A DNA stretch of 64,000 bases from Bog-756 sp963699105 (GTDB lineage Bacteria; Actinomycetota; Acidimicrobiia; Acidimicrobiales; RAAP-2), in assembly GCA_963699105.1 (NCBI GenBank), contig CAVOTI010000004.1, forward strand, positions 310,001-374,000, read 5' to 3'. The notes under the pieces were generated by a model. It saw only the letters and a program-made list of their open reading frames with translations. It was not told where the DNA came from and did no database searches. Below are positions 1-10,695 of the stretch, piece by piece (positions within the stretch are counted from its first letter, which is position 1; every line of letters starts with the position of its first letter). Made by a program: the position numbers and the translations under genes.

Positions 1-2
1 CG

Positions 3-575
3 AACTCCGACGCTTCGCCCATCTCGATCCTCCGCTACTACCGGACTCACAAAAATCAAGTCAGCATCTCGGCGGTCCTAATCCCTCCGGCTGTCGTGTT
101 CGGTCTCATCTGGTTCAGTTACCTCCGTAGCTGGCTCCAGCGTCGAGACGTTGATCGTCGGTGGGGCACTCTCACCTTTGCAGGAGGCGTCCTGTTCGCA
201 GTGACGGGCGGCGTCGCTGGTGGGGCCTTGGCCGCCCTAGGTGATTCCCCTGACCATCTGACTCTTTCCAGCGCCCAGACGCTCAACTATCTCCAGAACG
301 ACTTGCCGGCGATCCTGGGCTCGATGGCCTTTGGCGTGATGGCAATATCGGCCGGCATTGCCATGCTGAAAAGCGCGGTGCTGCCGAAATGGTTGGGATG
401 GGTGAGCCTCATTCTGGGCATCCTCGGTGTGGTCCCCGTCGGCGACTTCTTCGCCTTGCCCGCCATCGGCGTCTGGACGCTCATCGCCGCCGGTGTTGTC
501 TATTTCCGTACTGACCCCGACGGACCGCTGGTCGTACCGACGAGCACCAACCTCACTCAGGTGGCGACGACCTGA
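3..575 (+). CDS. Integral membrane protein, 5'-truncated by window edge
   Basis: The frame is open to the left edge, so the start lies outside the window; a GTG at 96 is only an internal candidate. The visible 190 residues hold about four hydrophobic helices (around VLIPPAVVFGLIWFSYL, FAGGVLFAVTGGVAGGALAAL, ILGSMAFGVMAISAGIAML and WLGWVSLILGILGVV to the C-terminus). The pattern is that of small actinobacterial four-helix membrane proteins of unknown function. No enzyme motif is visible. It ends about 210 bases before the convergent secreted protein gene. I do not recognise a specific family. Confidence 0.6.
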   Translation, partial: NSDASPISILRYYRTHKNQVSISAVLIPPAVVFGLIWFSYLRSWLQRRDVDRRWGTLTFAGGVLFAVTGGVAGGALAALGDSPDHLTLSSAQTLNYLQNDLPAILGSMAFGVMAISAGIAMLKSAVLPKWLGWVSLILGILGVVPVGDFFALPAIGVWTLIAAGVVYFRTDPDGPLVVPTSTNLTQVATT

Positions 576-788
576 GCCTGCCGACAGCCCTGCGGTCGCT
601 CGGAACGCTCGGCTCTCACTGGTACTGACCCCAGGTTCTCTCCAGTCTCAAAACCTTGCTCGAGACTGGCTCAACGCCGCGGACCTCATGACTTCATCGC
701 CGTCCGCCCCACGGCCAGCCCTCAGGGCGACACGAATGAAAGACCGGGCGTTCTCGCGCCCGAGCGACATCACGACGCCCTGCTTCGA

Positions 789-2582
789 CTACGAAGACAG
801 GCGGACAACCTGGTGGAAGTCCGCAATAGCCACCACCGAGCCACTGGTATTGACGGCAATTCCCCGAAAATCGGCGTCGGATCCGGGGTCCGCGGCAGCC
901 GACAGGCCGGTGTAGACGACACCGGACGTGGGGGCTGGGGCACAATCCACGCCGGGTGCGCATGCAGCTGACGCGGCTTCCCAAGCTGCGAGGTTGATGT
1001 AGCCAATTGTCGAAACCGATCCGAATGTCGGCCGAGGGTCGTCGGACAGGCTGAAGTAGAGCCTGCTGCCCGAAATGGTGAGGCCGTATCCCTCCTCGGT
1101 GTCAGAGGTCACCGGGAGCTTCGACTGGTCGATCGTTCCCGTTGCCTTGTTGATCCTGACCAGATCATCGTCCCCGTAGTCGATGGCATAGACATAGTGC
1201 CCGTCCGCCGCGACCTGCCACGGCTCGGCCCCATACGGCGAATAGGTGTTGTTCGATGAATAGGCATAGGGCGTGAACACGCCTGTGGCGGTGTCGAACT
1301 CCTCGATGCGGCTGCCGAAAAGGTCGCTCACCCACAAGTCCGAACCATTGGGGTCGACTGCTATCTCGGCGGGAAGATCGTTCTGTGGCCAGACAATCTG
1401 CTCGTAGCTCGCGGCCCCGCTGAGGGAGTAGTCATCGGGACAACTCTCACCGACTTGTGCGGGTGAGAAGGATCCGAGGGAGGGTTGGCCGTCCACCGGG
1501 TCGGACTCGGTGAACCACACCCGGGTCTTCTTGCCGGTGCCGGTGATGGCAATGCCGATCACCTCGTTGTCGTTCCCCGGAACGAGATAGGTGCAAAAGC
1601 CAGCGGTACGGAGGTCATAGGCCACGATCTCGGAGTGGTTGGCAACGGTCCCACCCGGAAAGAGCTCCCAGCCGCCTTGGGTGAACCAGACCATCTTGCC
1701 TGCATACACAACCTGCTCACTGAGGGCGCTGGCGCCGCTCGCGGAGCAGGGAGTCGAGAAGCAATAAGCGAATGGCTGGTCGGCGATGTCAGCTGGATCG
1801 GCAATCTGCACTGTCGACTTGTCGACACTCTTTCCGAGAGCATCACTGAACTCGCTGGTGTTCCAGATGGTGTCGGCACCGGAGAAGGCGACGTCTAGCG
1901 GATTTCCACCTGTCTGCGGCATGGTCTCTACCCTACGGAAATCCTGCTTGTAGTTGATGGCGGTCCACTGTGCCGCAACGGTTAGTGCCACCTGAGCGTA
2001 CCCAGCTCCGCCCGACGAGTCGCTGCAGAGTCCGCTCGCGGAACTGCACGTATAGAGCTGAAGCATGTACGTCGTACCGGGAGCAGCACTGGCCGGAATC
2101 GCAACGGTGACCGCCCCGGACGTCGTGGACCACCACTGCCACGTGCTGCTCCATGCTGCATTCGAACCGGATGGCCAAGTGACAACGGTGGGCGAACCGA
2201 AATCGGGTAGCGAGTCCGGCGATGCGGATCTCAGCACGAAGTACTCGTCGGTGGTGGTGGCCCAATGAAGAGACACCTGGGAGCCGCTGGTCACCGATAA
2301 GGCGGACTGGCCGAATGTCTCCATCGGGGGTGGTCCGGACGTCACCTCGGGACCGACCACCTCGGGTGTGCCACGCCGAATCACTTGGCACGTGGACACA
2401 AGGCAGTCCAGCGGAGGCTCGATGGCCGACAGGGGCTGGGAGACGTCAGACCCTCGCGCCCGTCCACCGGAAGGGCTGGCACTTGCGGGCTGTGGCATTG
2501 CCAACCAGATTCCCGCCATGAGCACCGAGGCAAGAGCCACCGCGAGCACCCTGAGGAACCTACACCTCGGGTCTTTCCTCAT
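789..2582 (-). CDS. Secreted beta-propeller-like protein (streptogramin-lyase/SMP-30-like)
   Basis: A 597-residue protein with an N-terminal signal peptide (basic MRKDPRCRFLR, hydrophobic core, cleavage near QPASA at about residue 35), so it is exported. Residues about 70-205 look like an Ig/Fn3-type domain (SVTSGSQVSLHWATTTDEY and AAPGTTYMLQLYTC). The rest repeats short segments such as IAVDPNGSDLWVSDLFGSR, IEEFDTATGVFTPY and YVYAIDYGDDDLVRINKATG, the signature of Vgb-like or NHL-type beta-propellers. Such propellers usually bind or sense ligands; no catalytic residues can be assigned. It is a single gene facing the membrane protein at the window start. Confidence 0.65.
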   Translation of the reverse strand: MRKDPRCRFLRVLAVALASVLMAGIWLAMPQPASASPSGGRARGSDVSQPLSAIEPPLDCLVSTCQVIRRGTPEVVGPEVTSGPPPMETFGQSALSVTSGSQVSLHWATTTDEYFVLRSASPDSLPDFGSPTVVTWPSGSNAAWSSTWQWWSTTSGAVTVAIPASAAPGTTYMLQLYTCSSASGLCSDSSGGAGYAQVALTVAAQWTAINYKQDFRRVETMPQTGGNPLDVAFSGADTIWNTSEFSDALGKSVDKSTVQIADPADIADQPFAYCFSTPCSASGASALSEQVVYAGKMVWFTQGGWELFPGGTVANHSEIVAYDLRTAGFCTYLVPGNDNEVIGIAITGTGKKTRVWFTESDPVDGQPSLGSFSPAQVGESCPDDYSLSGAASYEQIVWPQNDLPAEIAVDPNGSDLWVSDLFGSRIEEFDTATGVFTPYAYSSNNTYSPYGAEPWQVAADGHYVYAIDYGDDDLVRINKATGTIDQSKLPVTSDTEEGYGLTISGSRLYFSLSDDPRPTFGSVSTIGYINLAAWEAASAACAPGVDCAPAPTSGVVYTGLSAAADPGSDADFRGIAVNTSGSVVAIADFHQVVRLSS

Positions 2583-2656
2583 CCCCTACCCCCGACCGGC
2601 GAAGCGCCCACCATCGCAACGAACTGCAAAAAGACTCTTCACGTCCGATGGGGACT

Positions 2657-2905
2657 CTACCGGCGATGATCGTGCAGGGCAACGGTGCCGCCAGTGGCCT
2701 CGCCGCACCCTTGATCCCGAGCAACCGTCGCCACCACCGTGTTGGTGGAGGTATTGATGACGCTCACGGTGCCGGAGACGGTGTCGGAGCCGGAGTCGCC
2801 ATTTGCCACGTAGGCGTGGCTCTCAGCGCCCGGTCCTCCGGAACTCGCTGGTCCCCCAATCTGGAGATCAGCACCGGTCAGCCATCTCGGAGTCCTTGTG
2901 TGCAC
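2657..2905 (-). pseudogene. YVTN-type beta-propeller repeat fragment
   Basis: A short frame reading AYVANGDSGSDTVSGTVSV followed by INTSTNTVVATVA, a recognisable single blade of a YVTN-family beta-propeller surface protein. No signal peptide, start context or further blades are present, and the ends run into unrelated sequence. It is therefore best read as the remnant of a larger gene, perhaps broken when the adjacent IS110 arrived. It is not expected to make a functional product. Confidence 0.5.
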
Positions 2906-3059
2906 GGCAAGATGAGTTCATCTCACCCGTGGACGATGCGTTGCGCTCCCATGCGGACCGTCATTCCAGGCCCCGCGGGCGCCTCCAAATACCCGGCGAT
3001 ATCCCCGACGGTGCCACCGAGGTGCCCTGGTTGAGACTTCTTGGTAGATGCTGCGACTT

Positions 3060-3248
3060 GTTCGTAGCGTTAGAGGTCCAGACGGGGTAGCTCTCGAAGT
3101 GCCTGCCGTCGGCTCCGGCTGACTGGCTTTCTAACGAGTGGCTGCCTGTCTGGACTTCGCGGCGAGGGGCTCGAAAGAGGAACAGGCACGAGATTTCGAA
3201 CCAGGAGTGCCCTCGCGGTTCCCAGCCGACCACGAAGGAGAGACTCTC
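3060..3248 (+). ncRNA. Candidate IS110 bridge RNA region
   Basis: The non-coding stretch directly 5' of the IS110 transposase contains complementary blocks: CGTTAGA (3068-3074) with TCTAACG (3130-3136), and GTCCAGAC (3076-3083) with GTCTGGAC (3148-3155). The two pairings cross each other, so they are either a pseudoknot or alternative folds. IS110 elements are known to express a bridge RNA from the long non-coding end upstream of the transposase. Assignment here rests on position and these complementarities only. Confidence 0.3.
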
Positions 3249-4272
3249 ATGACAGTGATTATCGGGATAGACCCTCACAAGGCGTCCCATACCGCAGTGG
3301 CCGTCGGATGCAACGAGCGGCAGTTGGGCGAGATCAAGGTGCGGGCCACCTGCCAGCAGACAGCCCGGTTGTTGGCCTGGGCGGAACCGCTGGGTGAGCG
3401 AACCTGGGCGGTCGAGTCGGCCGGAGGCCTCGGCTACCTGTTGTCCCAGCAGTTGGTAGGAGCCGGCGAGCGGGTCTTGGATGTGCCAGCCACTCTCGCC
3501 TCGAGGGTGCGGGTTCTCGGCACCGGGCGTTCCGACAAGAACGATCCGAACGATGCCCTGTCGGTGGCCATCGCCGCCCTTCGTTCGCCCGGGCTCCGGT
3601 CGGTTGAGCCTGCCAACCACGGGGAGGTGCTTCGCCTCCTGGCTAAACGGAAAAATGAGCTCGGGAGGCTCCGCAACATGGTGGTCTCCCGCCTCCACGC
3701 CGCGCTGGCCAACCTGTCACCAGGCGGAATCTCCAAGGAACTCAACGCTTCTGACGCTGTGCGCCTGCTCAATGACTTCGACCCGGTCACTGCGGTGGAA
3801 CCGACCCGCTATGACCTGGCCCACGAGCTACTCGATGACGTGGAGCGACTCGACGTGCAGCTGAAGGGAGTCCCACCGGCGGATCAAGACAGCGGTGAAG
3901 GCTTCGGGAACCTCTCTGACCGAGGTCTATGGCGTCGGTCCCATCCTGGCCTGTGCGCTCATCGGCTACACCGGTGATGTCCGGCGGTTCACCACCCGGG
4001 ACCAGTTCGCTTCCTATGCCGGCGTTGCCCCCATCGAGCATTCATCGGGAGGTCGTATCGTCCACCGGCTGAGTCGGCGAGGCAACCGCCAGCTCAACCA
4101 CGCCATCCATATGGTGGCCATCGGCCAGATCCGCCAGACCAACTCGGAAGGTCGGGTCTACTTCGAGAAGAAGGTGGCCGAGGGCAAGACCAAGCGAGAA
4201 GCGATCCGATCCCTCAAGCGTCACGTCAGCAACGCCGTCTATCGCCAGCTCCTTATCGACGCACAGAAGTAA
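3249..4272 (+). pseudogene. IS110-family transposase, one frameshift
   Basis: The start is ATG 3249 behind GAAGGAGA. The N-terminal half (VIIGIDPHKASHTAVAV and later GTGRSDKNDPNDALSVA) is the RuvC-like DEDD domain. The C-terminal half (TEVYGVGPILACALIGYTG, FASYAGVAP, NRQLNHAIHMVAIGQIR) is the transposase_20 domain with its conserved serine region. The halves lie in different frames. One extra G in the run at 3866-3868 breaks the reading frame; removing it restores 'RRIKTAVKASGTSL'. The rest is intact at about 340 residues, so the break is either recent or a sequence error. IS110 enzymes recombine DNA guided by a bridge RNA. Confidence 0.85.
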
Positions 4273-4584
4273 GGGCCCGGGAGGACAAGCGGGAACGACT
4301 CATAGCCTGCGTGGTCGGCTCTGCACTCTGGCGGCCGGCTCTTCGGCGAAGTCACTCCCGGACCCAAAGAATTCTATGCATTCGTGCCTGCCCGGGGCGG
4401 CCTGACTCGTCGCGCCCAAAACCCGCAAAAACTGCCCTCTTGACTCAAAGAGGATTCGGTTGGGGGCGCCCAAGTGACACGAACTCTTGGCATCTGGACT
4501 TTTGACACACTTTTGACACAACGGCCCGGCGGCTGAGAACGCGAGACTGGACTCGGCTTCCCCGCCGCTCGGAGGGTCGAGGGT
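4273..4584. other. Intergenic, with dispersed 30-bp repeat copy
   Basis: No gene is seen. Positions 4449-4478 match 30810-30839 at 27 of 30 bases without gaps. Downstream, 4531-4540 carries GGCTGAGAAC, resembling the right arm of the hairpin family found elsewhere in the window. Confidence 0.5.
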
Positions 4585-5916
4585 TCAAAGCTTCGGCGTC
4601 GTCGGCGGCTTTCCGGAGGCGGAAGCGCTGGGCGGGGAGCTGTGGTAGCCCCGGTGCCCCGTTTCCGCGTGACCGGTCCAGTTGGTGGGGGCCTGCGGGT
4701 TGATCGGCACCGTGGAGATCAGGCCGAGGCACATCTCGTCGGACGAGCCGTCGCCCCACACCACGTACCGGGGAGGCAGCTTGCGTAGCTGGGGCAGTTC
4801 CTCGCGCATCTCGGGGTCGTAGGTGCAGCTCACCTCGATCTTGTCGCCCGGGACGACCTTGACCCAGGTGGCCAGGTTGTAGCCCCGTTGGTAGTGGAAG
4901 TTGAAATCGGGCACGTCGAGAAGCGTCTTCTGGGTCGGGGTGCCCGGGTTGAGGATGATCCGCATGCTGACGCCGGTCAGGTGCATGTGGGCTCCGAGAC
5001 GCACGACATAGCTGGGTTGGTAAACGGGCCAGGTGCACTGGGTCGTGTCGCTGGTCGGCGGATCGACCGGGTTCCGTCCGCAGATGCTCTCGATGGCGTC
5101 GTCGAAAAGCACGGCACTCTCCCCGAACCGCTGGCCCAGGTAGGCCAAGGCCGCTGGCCGGCTGCACAGCGGACCCGTCACTCCGGCAGGGCAGCCGTAG
5201 TCAGGCGGGGCGATGTCGAGGGTCAGAGTCTCGGGGCGCAGTTTGGCGGCGGCCGGCACCGTCTTCAGCTGCAACCAAGGCTGGACTGGCTTGTCCCCGA
5301 CCAGCCCGTTGAAATGGACCTGCATGATGACCATGCTGCCGGCCGGCAGCGGGGTACCGGTGGTCAGCGGCTCTTTGTCCACCCCGGCGCCGGGAGCCCA
5401 GGCGCTGAGCCACGGGAAGCTCCCCAATCCGGCCAGGCTGTTCCCATCGACGGGGGACTCGCCGAAGCAGCTCCAACCCTTGTCGCCCGGGTTGTTTGCC
5501 TCCGCCGCCGCCACCTCGTTCGGCGGAACGAGGAAGAGGATGGCGTGGTGCACCTCGACGCTGGACGGCCCCGCGCCGGGGTGGAACTCCGATGCCACGA
5601 CATAGGAGTTCTTGGTCACGTGGGGGTTCAACAGGATGCAGTGGTAGTCGTCGGTGCTGCCGTTGGTGAACACCGGCTTGTAGGCGTGGGGCATGGTCAG
5701 GTTGAGGGTCGTCACCGGCTGGTTATCGATCCGCTCGGGCGTCGCGGCCTGGGCTGCCGGTCTGGTCAGCAAGACCCCGAAAGCGGCCACGATCACGGCC
5801 ATCACCACAACCAACACGGCCACCCTTGGCCGGCGGATCAGCACACTTTTTCGTCCGGCGTCATCCACAATCGCTCCCCCATTGCCTACCGTCGAGATCA
5901 CGAGGCGGGGCGCCAT
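4585..5916 (-). CDS. PHM-like copper type II monooxygenase family protein, membrane-anchored
   Basis: About 443 residues from the chosen ATG at 5916 (MAPRLV); an upstream ATG at 6063 would add a second hydrophobic stretch. One transmembrane segment (VAVLVVVMAVIVAAFGVLL, about residues 31-50) puts the catalytic part outside. Candidate copper ligands occur in the order known for peptidylglycine/dopamine monooxygenases: His-His in VEVHHAILFLV (about 123-124), His in IMQVHFNG (about 201), His-x-His in GAHMHLTG (about 310-312) and Met in GSSDEMCLG near the C-terminus. The family hydroxylates substrates with ascorbate and O2. The bacterial substrate is unknown. It stands alone. Confidence 0.65.
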   Translation of the reverse strand: MAPRLVISTVGNGGAIVDDAGRKSVLIRRPRVAVLVVVMAVIVAAFGVLLTRPAAQAATPERIDNQPVTTLNLTMPHAYKPVFTNGSTDDYHCILLNPHVTKNSYVVASEFHPGAGPSSVEVHHAILFLVPPNEVAAAEANNPGDKGWSCFGESPVDGNSLAGLGSFPWLSAWAPGAGVDKEPLTTGTPLPAGSMVIMQVHFNGLVGDKPVQPWLQLKTVPAAAKLRPETLTLDIAPPDYGCPAGVTGPLCSRPAALAYLGQRFGESAVLFDDAIESICGRNPVDPPTSDTTQCTWPVYQPSYVVRLGAHMHLTGVSMRIILNPGTPTQKTLLDVPDFNFHYQRGYNLATWVKVVPGDKIEVSCTYDPEMREELPQLRKLPPRYVVWGDGSSDEMCLGLISTVPINPQAPTNWTGHAETGHRGYHSSPPSASASGKPPTTPKL

Positions 5917-6118
5917 CGGACTCGTCGGCGACCCACTCCCCCCGGAACCCTGCACACTGTGGCCCCAGGCTAGCCCTGTCGATAGCAGCGCCGTCGTCAG
6001 GTAGAGAATGAAATCTCGAGGGAGGCAATTCCAGAACTGGGCCCGCCACCAGCCGCGGTTCAATTTCGTTCCCCCCGGGGCGCGTTCGCGAAATCGCCGC
6101 CAACACGGACTCGGAGGA

Positions 6119-6139
6119 TCTCAGCTGGGCTAGCTGAGA
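6119..6139. repeat. Intergenic hairpin TCTCAGCT-N5-AGCTGAGA
   Basis: An 8-bp perfect stem with a 5-base loop between two genes on the minus strand. It is related to the CTCAGC-N7-GCTGAG family. A degenerate relative (CAGCTTCGCTCGCTG) follows at about 6156-6170 and a lone right arm at about 6202-6210. Confidence 0.55.
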
Positions 6140-6234
6140 AGGCCTACGTTCCCTGCCAGCTTCGCTCGCTGAGGTCGTTGAGTCGTAGAACGAACCCTGC
6201 GGCTGAGGACGTCAGTTGTTGACTACTGAACCCC

Positions 6235-6711
6235 TCAGAAGCTATTTGGACCGACGGGCGACAGGACGCGGTTGCGAGTCCAGGTTCCCAGCACCATGAG
6301 CGTCTTCGTGCCAGTCACCCGGCCGCTGCGGCGGAGCAGTTCGATGACTTGGCCAAGTCGCTCGAGGTCAGGCACGCGGATCCAGACCAGGGCGTCGGGG
6401 TCGCCAGCAGTAGCGAATACGGCCTGCACTTCGGGCAGTCCGAGGGCAGTGCTTCGGATCTCGCCCAAGTCCGCCGTGCCGGCGAATCGCACCTCGGTGA
6501 AGGCTTGCACAGGTCGACCAATTTTGGCGTGATCGACGACCACGGTGTAGCCGGTGATCACTCCAGCCTGCTCCATCCGATCGATTCGTCGCTTGACGGC
6601 CGAGGTGGACAGAGCCACCCGCTCGGCGATATCGCCCATCGTTCGACGGGCATTCTCCTCCAGCAGTCCCAGAATCTCCTGGTCAGTGCGGTCCATGTCG
6701 GTGCCATCCAT
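6235..6711 (-). CDS. Lrp/AsnC-family transcriptional regulator
   Basis: A 158-residue protein from ATG 6711, chosen because GGAAGG lies 8 bases upstream. The N-terminal winged HTH (RTDQEILGLLEENARRTMGD to VKRRIDRMEQAGVITGY) is followed by the RAM/effector domain (VDHAKIGRPVQAFTEVRFAG and PEVQAVFATAGDPDALVWIRV). Lrp-type proteins respond to amino acids or 2-oxo acids. It is divergent from an indolepyruvate ferredoxin oxidoreductase-type gene, a classic arrangement in which the regulator controls amino-acid catabolism in response to substrate. Regulation of that neighbour is an inference from position. Confidence 0.85.
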   Translation of the reverse strand: MDGTDMDRTDQEILGLLEENARRTMGDIAERVALSTSAVKRRIDRMEQAGVITGYTVVVDHAKIGRPVQAFTEVRFAGTADLGEIRSTALGLPEVQAVFATAGDPDALVWIRVPDLERLGQVIELLRRSGRVTGTKTLMVLGTWTRNRVLSPVGPNSF

Positions 6712-6805
6712 GTCGGTCCCTTCCAACGCCCATCCGTCTCACGACGCCACCGGTCCGGCATCGTCCCCCAGGGTGACATTTCTTGCGTGGATATGCGCTA
6801 TTGAG

Positions 6806-6839
6806 TCATTCTTTTGCGTCATTCTTCAATATATCGAAG
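6806..6839. promoter_or_regulatory. Candidate Lrp/AsnC operator in divergent promoter
   Basis: Between the divergent regulator and oxidoreductase genes lie a direct repeat GTCATTCTT (6806-6814 and 6819-6827) and an AT-rich imperfect palindrome CTTCAATATATCGAAG (6824-6839). AT-rich imperfect palindromes are typical Lrp-family targets. Confidence 0.4.
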
Positions 6840-6914
6840 TAATTCCCACATGAGTTGCGAATCGGGTTTGAATAGTCGTGTGAGCACATCCGGTTCGGGC
6901 CTGGCAGTGGCGGC

Positions 6915-9900
6915 GTGCCTGCTGAGACCGCAGACCGCCCCTTCGAGACGATGAGGTTCATTCCACAGAACCAAAGGGTGGCTGCGTGGAAGCCCTGCGC
7001 CGACGAGGTGCTGCCATCGGACCGCCCCCAGGTGAGCCTCGACGACGTTTACAGCACCGGCGGCCGAGCTCTCATGTCGGGTATTCAGGCGGTCGTCCGG
7101 CTGGTTCTGGACCAGCGTCGACTCGACCGCAGCCGGGGCTTCGACACGGCCGCCTTCGTGAGCGGCTACGAAGGGTCACCCCTTGGCGGGCTGGATCTCG
7201 AGCTGGAGCGAGCCCGTCGCCGCCTGGATGAGGAAGGCGTGGTGTTCGCCCCAGCGCTCAACGAAGAATTGGCCGCCACTGCAGTAGCCGGCACTCAACT
7301 TCTTGCCGATGTACCCGGCCACGACCACGACGGGGTGGTGGGCTTCTGGTACGGCAAGAATCCCGGTCTCGACCGGGCTGCCGATGCCATCCGTCACGGC
7401 AACTATTCCGGCACTGCGCCGCTCGGTGGGGCAGTGGCCCTGATCGGCGATGACCCCTCCTGCAAGTCGTCCACCCTTCCCAGCTCCTCGGTGTCGATGG
7501 CCCGCAGCCTCAGTCTTCCGCTCTTGTCACCCAGCTCGGTTGCCGAGGTGGTCCATCTGGGACTTCATGCCGTAGCCCTGTCGCGCTGTTCGGGGTTGTG
7601 GACCGGTCTGCAGATCGTGGCCGACGTGGCCGATGGGTCAGCCGTGGTCGACCTGGGGGCGGCGTTGCCGGAGATCCCCCCTCCCGACACGACGCGGGTG
7701 GCTCGTACTCCGTTGCTGGTGGGCCCTCGCGCCCTCGAGACCGAAGAGGAAGTGTTCGGTCTCCGACTGCCCCGAGCTCTCGAGTACATACGGGCGGTGT
7801 CGCTCAACTCCGTCACGATCGACCCGCCCCGGGCTCGCCTCGGTATCGTTTCGGCCGGGTCCACCTACGCCACCACCCTGCGGGCACTGGAAGACATGGG
7901 TCTGGACGCAGAGGCCTGTCGACACCTCGGACTGCGGCTCATCAAGATCTCCGCGCCATGGCCCCTCGACGGTGCCGACCTCCGCCGCCTCACCGCAGGG
8001 CTCGAAGAGGTGCTCGTGATCGAGGACAAGACGGCATTCATCGAGTCCCAGATCAAAGAGTCCCTCTACGGCTGTCCACGGACAGCCTCTCGTCATGGGC
8101 AAGGTCGACGCTGAGGGACTCCCTCTCGTCCCGGCGAAGGGCTCGGTCGACAGCGACACCGTCGCTCGGGTGCTGGCTACACGCATCCCTGCCGACCGGA
8201 TTCCGGCTGTGGGCCGCGCCCGTATGGAGTCTCTCGCCCGGCGCCAGCGGTTGGTCCTGCATCTGGCTCCGCCGCCGACCCGTACCGCCACGTTCTGCTC
8301 GGGCTGTCCCCACAACATCTCGACCCGCTCCGACGACGGCCAGCTGGTGGGTCTGGGCATCGGCTGCCACATCATGGCCGGCTTCGACGCCCACGGTCGG
8401 GGACACCAGGTGGGCATGACCCAGATGGGCGGCGAGGGTGCCCAGTGGACCGGACTGGCACCATTCGTCCGCCGATCAGCACTACGAACAGAACATCGGG
8501 GACGGAACTTTCTTCCATTCCGGCTCGCTGGCAGTGCGGGCCGCCGTGGCCGCCGGGGTGGACATTACCTACAAGCTCCTCTACAACGATGCCGTCGCCA
8601 TGACGGGCGGCCAGGAGCCACAAGGTCGGGTGGCGGTGCCCGAATTGACCCGGCTGCTGGCCATCGAAGGGGTCCGCCGTGTGATCATCACCACGCCCGA
8701 GCCGAAGCGCTACCGCGGGGTTTCCCTCGACCCCATCGCCCAGGTCCGCCACCGGGACGAATTGCCCGAAGCGTTGCGCGAGCTGCGCCGGGTCGAAGGG
8801 GTCACAGTGCTCATCCACGACGACCGGTGCGCAGCCGAGGAACGACGGCTGCGTCGGCGGGGCCAACTTCCGCAGCCCAAGAGCCGGGTCTGGATCAACC
8901 CCAGGGTGTGTGAGGGCTGCGGGGACTGCGGGGAGAAGTCGAGTTGTCTGTCGGTCGTCCCGGTCGAGACCGATTTCGGGCGAAAGACGGCGATCCACCA
9001 GGGATCGTGCAACGACGACCTTTCGTGCCTGCGAGGAGAATGCCCGTCGTTCGTTATGGTGACCCCCGACCCCGAGTCCCAGGCACAAGGCCCGCTCCCC
9101 GCGCCAGTTGGTCGAACCGCCGGTCGACCTGGTCCCCCCGACGCACCGCCGTACGCCGGATGACTTGCTCATTCGCATGCCTGGCATCGGAGGGACGGGG
9201 GTGGTCACCGTCTCGCGGATCTTGCAGATGGCTGCCCACCTCGACGGTCTCTTCGCCGCTGGCCTCGACCAGACCGGATTGGCCCAAAAGGGTGGCCCGG
9301 TAATCTCCGATGTCCGCATCGCCGTCCGACCGATCGAGGCCGCCGTCAAAGCCAGCGCCGGCGCAGTGGACCTGTTGCTCGGGCTCGACCTACTCGGTGT
9401 GGCCAGCGACGAGAACCTGACGGTCGCTGATCCGGATCGCACGGTGGCGGTGGTGAACGTCGCCGGCGTGGCCACCGCGGCCATGGTGCGAGACCCGTCG
9501 ATCACCTTCCCCAAGGACACGGCCCGCATCGACCGGGCCACTAGGTCAGCCGACAACGTCTACCTCGATGCCCAGTGGATTTCCGAGCGACTCTTCGGTG
9601 ACCACCTGCCAACCAATCTGGTCATGCTCGGCGCGGCATACCAGCATGGCTGTCTGCCCATCACGGCTGGCGCTATCGAAGAGGCGATCCGCTTAAACGG
9701 GGCAGGGGCACGGGAGAACCGTGCGGCATTTCGCTGGGGGCGGGCGGCGGTGGTCGACTCTGGCGCCATCACAGTCCGTCCTTGGCCCCGCCGGTTCCGC
9801 CGGCGCCGGCTCCGCCGGCTTCGCTGCGCCAGCTACTCACCTCGGCTCCTGCCGCTTTGATCGACGTCTTGGAGCCGCGCGCCGCTGATCTTGCCGGATA

Positions 9901-10552
9901 CCAGAGCACCTCCTACGCCCGGCGCTACCTCGAGGCGGTTCGTGAAACCGTCCGGATCGAAAGCGAACGGACGGGCGATCCCGCCTTCCCGGTGACCGCC
10001 GCCTTCGCACGTGGCCTGCACAAGCTGATGGCCTACAAGGACGAGTACGAGGTGGCACGTCTCCACCTCGACTCGACCCAGCAGGCGGCTGTCGCCAACG
10101 AATTCGGCCCGGGAGCCCGTACGAAGGTGCTGCTGCACCCCCCGTTGCTCAGGGCGTTGGGACTCAACCACAAGATCCATCTGGGCATCGCGGCGGGTCC
10201 AGTTTTCCGGATGCTCCGGGCCACCCGGCACCTGCGGGGCACCCCATTCGACCCGTTCGGTCGGGCCGAGATGCGCCGGACCGAGCGGGCGTTGGTCGAC
10301 GAATACCGCACCTTGATAGCCCGATCTCTTGAGCACCTGACTCCTGCGTCGGCCGTCGTCGTCACGGCCATCGCTGCATTGGCCGAGGAGATCCGGGGGT
10401 ACGAGGAGGTGAAGCGTCGCAACATTGACGGCTTCCGCTCCCACGCCGCCAAACTGGTTTCCGACTTGACCAGAGTTCAAGAGCCGGACTGGTCGACGCC
10501 GGACATTGCCGACGAATATGGGGCTGAAAGCTCGGCATCTGCTGCCGGCTGA
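6915..10552 (+). pseudogene. Fused indolepyruvate ferredoxin oxidoreductase, four frame changes
   Basis: One reading unit of about 1,200 residues split over four frames. It carries the alpha-type pyrimidine/core domain (SGYEGSPLGGLDLELERAR, FWYGKNPGLDRAADAIRHGN), the TPP domain (FCSGCPHNISTRSDDG, GIGCHIMAGFD, QNIGDGTFFHSGSLAVRAA, YNDAVAMTGGQ), a 4Fe-4S cysteine cluster (CEGCGDCGEKSSC), the gamma domain (MPGIGGTGVVTVSRIL, LAQKGGPVISDVRIA) and the DUF6537-type tail. The family converts aryl-pyruvates to acyl-CoA while reducing ferredoxin. Frames change near 8073 (extra T), 8468 (extra base), about 9090 (extra base) and about 9780. All motifs survive, so the disruptions are recent or artefactual. 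Starts at GTG 6915 or ATG 6951 are possible. Confidence 0.85.
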
Positions 10553-10695
10553 TAGACACCCCGCGGGCCGCGGTAGGCCTATTCCTGCGTCGGCCCGGGG
10601 TAGACGATTAGAAACCAGTAGCCTGCAGATCCGGATCAAAATCGACTAGCAACACCGGCGAGCATCAACACTGACTACACGCTTCCGCCGGACCG

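Larger units (their letters stand above)
3010..4300 (+). mobile_element. IS110-family insertion sequence
   Basis: The transposase frame plus a structured non-coding left side define an IS110-type element. This family lacks terminal inverted repeats and does not make obvious target duplications, so both ends given are estimates. The left flank holds a beta-propeller gene remnant. The right flank holds about 280 bases without a gene. Confidence 0.55.
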
